A stretch of DNA of 64,000 nucleotides from Hominenteromicrobium mulieris (GTDB lineage: Bacteria; Bacillota; Clostridia; Oscillospirales; Acutalibacteraceae). Below the pieces are notes generated by a model. The model worked only from the letters and a program-made list of their open reading frames with translations, was not told the origin of the DNA and searched no databases. This document shows, piece after piece, positions 61,737-64,000 of the stretch. The stretch's first letter is position 1. Each line of letters starts with the position of its first letter. A program made the position numbers and the translations under genes. The stretch lies in assembly GCF_020687165.1 (NCBI RefSeq), contig NZ_JAJEQC010000004.1; one strand, 5' to 3'.

Positions 61737-62006
61737 ATGGATAAATTCAGTTTAGCAAAGTTCGGGGTCGTTGTCAAACGCTGTTTTCAGGCAAGCGGAA
61801 AGCCGCTCCGTCTCCGCCCGCACAGCTCGGGAGAATCCACCTATACGCTCATCAAAAATCATCACATCTCCAGCTCCATCATCGATAAGCTGCGTCATAA
61901 TAAGCCGCTCAACACCACCACAATCAACGACCTCTGCCGCATCTTAAGCTGCAAAGTGGAAGACATCCTCCTCTACATTCCCAGCGATGACGACCAGATC
62001 TTATAA
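61737..62006 (+). CDS. Cro/C1-type HTH protein, 5' end doubtful
   Basis: At most 89 residues. ESTYTLIKNHHISSSIIDKLRHNKPLNTTTINDLCRILSCKVEDILLYIP is a complete small XRE-type HTH of the YozG sort. The residues before it (MDKFSLAKFGVVVKRCFQ) do not match the family and cover the promoter of the divergent gene; no ribosome site precedes the ATG. Probably the start is non-canonical further in, or the gene lost its 5' end. It might regulate the divergent Nif11-like gene. Confidence 0.55.
   Translation: MDKFSLAKFGVVVKRCFQASGKPLRLRPHSSGESTYTLIKNHHISSSIIDKLRHNKPLNTTTINDLCRILSCKVEDILLYIPSDDDQIL
61749..61777 (-). promoter_or_regulatory. SigmaA-type promoter of the Nif11-like gene
   Basis: TTGACA-N17-TAAACT on the minus strand, 34 nt before the start codon. 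It lies inside the apparent first codons of the divergent HTH frame. Confidence 0.8.
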
Positions 62007-62069
62007 AGCAAACCCCGGGTATACCGAGCCATAAGAACAGTCCATATATCCCGGGATCCTATTTTATGC

Positions 62070-62106
62070 AAAAATGCTCCCGATCATGCGACCGGGAGCA
62101 CTTTTT
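62070..62106. terminator. Bidirectional terminator between the HTH frame and the GGGtGRT gene
   Basis: TGCTCCCG and CGGGAGCA arms with a 10-nt loop; CTTTTT on the plus strand and TTTTTGC on the minus strand. Confidence 0.8.
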
Positions 62107-62138
62107 ATGCTTTAATATGCGATTTTCAGAAGCAACTC

Positions 62139-63137
62139 TTACTTGGAAGCCTCTTCAACAGCAACAGCGCAAGCAACGGTTGCACCGACCATCGGGTTGT
62201 TGCCCATGCCGATGAGACCCATCATCTCAACGTGTGCCGGAACAGAGGAGGAACCTGCGAACTGTGCATCGGAGTGCATACGGCCCATGGTATCGGTCAT
62301 GCCGTAAGAGGAAGGACCGGCAGCCATGTTATCCGGATGCAGCGTACGGCCTGTGCCGCCGCCGGAAGCAACGGAGAAGTACTTCACGCCGTTCTCATTG
62401 CACCACTTCTTGTAGGTACCTGCAACCGGGTGCTGGAATCTGGTCGGGTTCGTGGAGTTACCGGTGATGGAAACGCCGACGTTCTCGAGCTTCATGATTG
62501 CAACGCCTTCCGGAACGTTATCTGCGCCGTAGCACTTAACGTCCGCACGCGGGCCGTTGGAATAAGCCTTTTCGCTGACAACCTTAACTTCTTCTGCGTA
62601 CGGATCGAACTCGGTCTCAACATACGTAAAGCCGTTGATTCTGGAGATGATGAACGCAGCGTCCTTGCCGAGACCGTTGAGGATAACGCGCAGCGGCTTC
62701 GTTCTGACCTTGTTCGCGTTCAGAGCGATCTTGATAGCACCCTCAGCAGCCGCGAAGGACTCGTGGCCGGCAAGGAATGCGAAGCACTCGGTCTCCTCGG
62801 AAAGGAGCATTTTGCCCAGATTGCCGTGGCCGAGGCCGACCTTACGGTTTTCAGCAACAGAGCCCGGGATGCAGAATGCCTGCAGGCCGATGCCGATAGC
62901 GGCAGCAGCGTCAGCAGCCTTCGTGCAGCCCATCTTGATAGCAATCGCGCAGCCTACGGTGTAAGCCCACTTTGCGTTCTCAAAGCAGATCGGCTGTGTT
63001 TCCTGTACGATGGTGTACGGGTCGATGCCCTTCTCTTCGCAGATGGTCTTGCACTCATCAATGGAATTGATGCCGTATTCTTTCAGGACGGAGAGGATTT
63101 TCGCCTCACGTCTCTCATAACCTTCAAATGTAGCCAT
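62139..63137 (-). CDS. GGGtGRT family protein
   Basis: 332 residues. The C-terminal half contains the family name motif ASGGGTGRTLHPDNMAAGPSS and the conserved PAHVEMMGLIGMGNNPMVGATVA. No catalytic fold is recognised; the family is abundant in strict anaerobes and almost always next to a NifU-like scaffold gene, as here (14 bp). A role in Fe-S or related metal assembly is inferred from context only. Confidence 0.93.
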   Translation of the reverse strand: MATFEGYERREAKILSVLKEYGINSIDECKTICEEKGIDPYTIVQETQPICFENAKWAYTVGCAIAIKMGCTKAADAAAAIGIGLQAFCIPGSVAENRKVGLGHGNLGKMLLSEETECFAFLAGHESFAAAEGAIKIALNANKVRTKPLRVILNGLGKDAAFIISRINGFTYVETEFDPYAEEVKVVSEKAYSNGPRADVKCYGADNVPEGVAIMKLENVGVSITGNSTNPTRFQHPVAGTYKKWCNENGVKYFSVASGGGTGRTLHPDNMAAGPSSYGMTDTMGRMHSDAQFAGSSSVPAHVEMMGLIGMGNNPMVGATVACAVAVEEASK

Positions 63138-63151
63138 TTCTCGTGCCCTCC

Positions 63152-63844
63152 TTATTCCTTGCGCGGGTCGATGTACTTAACGGCCTCATTGAATCTGCCG
63201 TATGTACCCATAGACTTCTTGTACGCCTCGTTCGGCTCCATGCCGGCCTTGATGAAGTCGGTCATCTTGCCGAGGGAAACGAACTCGTAGCCGATAACCT
63301 GGTCGTCAGCGTCGAGTGCCATTCTGGTGCAGTAGCCTTCGGTCATCTCAAGATAACGAACGCCCTTTGCCTTTGTGCCGTACATGGTACCGACCATGGA
63401 GCGTGCGCCCTTACCAAGGTCTTCCATGCCTGCGCCGATAACAAGACCGCCCTCGGAGAAAGCAGACTGGGAACGGCCATAAACGATCTGGAGGAACAGC
63501 TCGCGCATAGCGGTGTTAATCGCATCACATACAAGGTCCGTGTTCAGAGCTTCCATAACGGTCTTGCCCGGGAGGATCTCTGCTGCCATTGCAGCGGAGT
63601 GCGTCATGCCGGAGCAGCCGACGGTCTCAACGAGCGCTTCCTCAATGATGCCGTCCTTAACGTTCAGGGAGAGCTTGCAAGCGCCCTGCTGCGGTGCACA
63701 CCAGCCTACACCGTGGGTGTAACCGGAAATGTCCTTAACTTCCTTTGCCTGTACCCACTTGCCCTCTTCCGGGATGGGAGCCGGACCGTGCTTCGGGCCC
63801 TTGGCTACAATACACATCTCTTCCACTTCTTTGGAATAATTCAT
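63152..63844 (-). CDS. NifU/IscU-like iron-sulfur cluster scaffold protein
   Basis: 230 residues, larger than IscU. Conserved Cys residues in GVGWCAPQQGACKLSL, VETVGCSGMTH and LVCDAINTAM suit a cluster scaffold. The C-terminal 100 residues are specific to the clostridial group paired with GGGtGRT. The start at 63844 has AAAGGAG at 8 bases; the frame is open further upstream but without a ribosome site. Promoter immediately upstream. Confidence 0.88.
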   Translation of the reverse strand: MNYSKEVEEMCIVAKGPKHGPAPIPEEGKWVQAKEVKDISGYTHGVGWCAPQQGACKLSLNVKDGIIEEALVETVGCSGMTHSAAMAAEILPGKTVMEALNTDLVCDAINTAMRELFLQIVYGRSQSAFSEGGLVIGAGMEDLGKGARSMVGTMYGTKAKGVRYLEMTEGYCTRMALDADDQVIGYEFVSLGKMTDFIKAGMEPNEAYKKSMGTYGRFNEAVKYIDPRKE

Positions 63845-63956
63845 AAGTGGTACTCCTTTCGGTTCCAGTTTTATTTGGCAGACTTCGCGCAAAAGAGAGC
63901 CGCAGCGAAAAAGCGCCGCCCGCATCCCGCAAAAAGCCATTTTACTGATTTTCTTC

Positions 63957-63985
63957 ATTATAGCTTTTTTTCATGCGTTTCGCAA
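63957..63985 (-). promoter_or_regulatory. SigmaA-type promoter of the scaffold/GGGtGRT operon
   Basis: TTGCGA-N17-TATAAT on the minus strand, leader of about 105 nt. Confidence 0.65.
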
Positions 63986-64000
63986 GGGGCAAAACACACA

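Noticed and set aside
1..64000. tRNA, rRNA, CRISPR arrays, prophage or insertion sequences
   Set aside because: I found no cloverleaf with GTTCRA-type arm, no regularly spaced repeats and no integrase or transposase gene.

Overview
The window is chromosomal DNA from an endospore-forming anaerobe of class Clostridia, most likely the order Oscillospirales. This is inferred from intact sporulation genes (sigK, spoIIID, yabP, yabQ, a spoVB-like flippase), pyruvate:ferredoxin oxidoreductase, the GGGtGRT/scaffold pair, and fairly GC-rich coding sequence with promoters close to TTGACA-N17-TATAAT. No rRNA, tRNA or CRISPR array was recognised.

Layout. 1-6.6 kb (+): end of a Mg2+ transporter (mgtE), a cytoplasmic transglutaminase-like protein, and a recQ/short-uvrA repair pair. 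6.6-12.6 kb (-): ydcF-like, pyrC, pyrF, pyrK, pyrD, a histidine phosphatase and sigK. 12.6-19.1 kb (-): a cell-envelope polysaccharide control module made of two Wzz/BY-kinase-like proteins, a PHP tyrosine phosphatase, an Ig-like exported protein and an LCP ligase; no glycosyltransferases are adjacent. 19.2-25 kb (-): hpf, then the conserved spoVB-mazG-hup-rqcP-yabP-yabQ-divIC-yabR cluster. 25-33 kb (-): zinc-ribbon protein, uridine-kinase-like protein, hemZ, MBL hydrolase, relA/spoT, recJ. 33-39 kb: a run of hairpins, a small membrane protein, cdaA-cdaR (c-di-AMP), a cysteine desulfurase/DUF3343 pair and ispD-ispF. 39-41.4 kb: Na/Pi symporter and spoIIID.

41.6-54.5 kb is a visibly AT-richer catabolic island: ABC sugar importer, convergent YesM/YesN-type two-component genes, an intracellular GH28-like beta-helix protein, and four enzyme genes (SDR dehydrogenase, beta-propeller lactonase, ManD-like dehydratase, MBL fusion) that read like a non-phosphorylative route for an acidic or plant-cell-wall sugar. 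Both main operons of the island share a bipartite upstream motif, so one regulator probably controls uptake and hydrolysis. A diverged copy of the spoIIID promoter region lies at the island's far edge. 55-64 kb: PFOR, a CNNM/HlyC-type membrane protein, a membrane protein of unknown function, a small Nif11-like protein opposite an HTH gene fragment, and the GGGtGRT/NifU-like pair.

Most notable observations: (1) BY-kinase functions appear divided between two proteins, one with intact ATP-binding motifs and no tyrosine tail, the other with a destroyed P-loop and an 11-tyrosine tail; (2) an in-frame TAG interrupts the sugar-binding lipoprotein about 44 codons before its apparent true end; (3) the shared 32-bp candidate operator; (4) seven consecutive hairpins within about 200 nt; (5) an inverted repeat that holds the sigK start codon in its stem; (6) a pseudo-esterase/MBL fusion.
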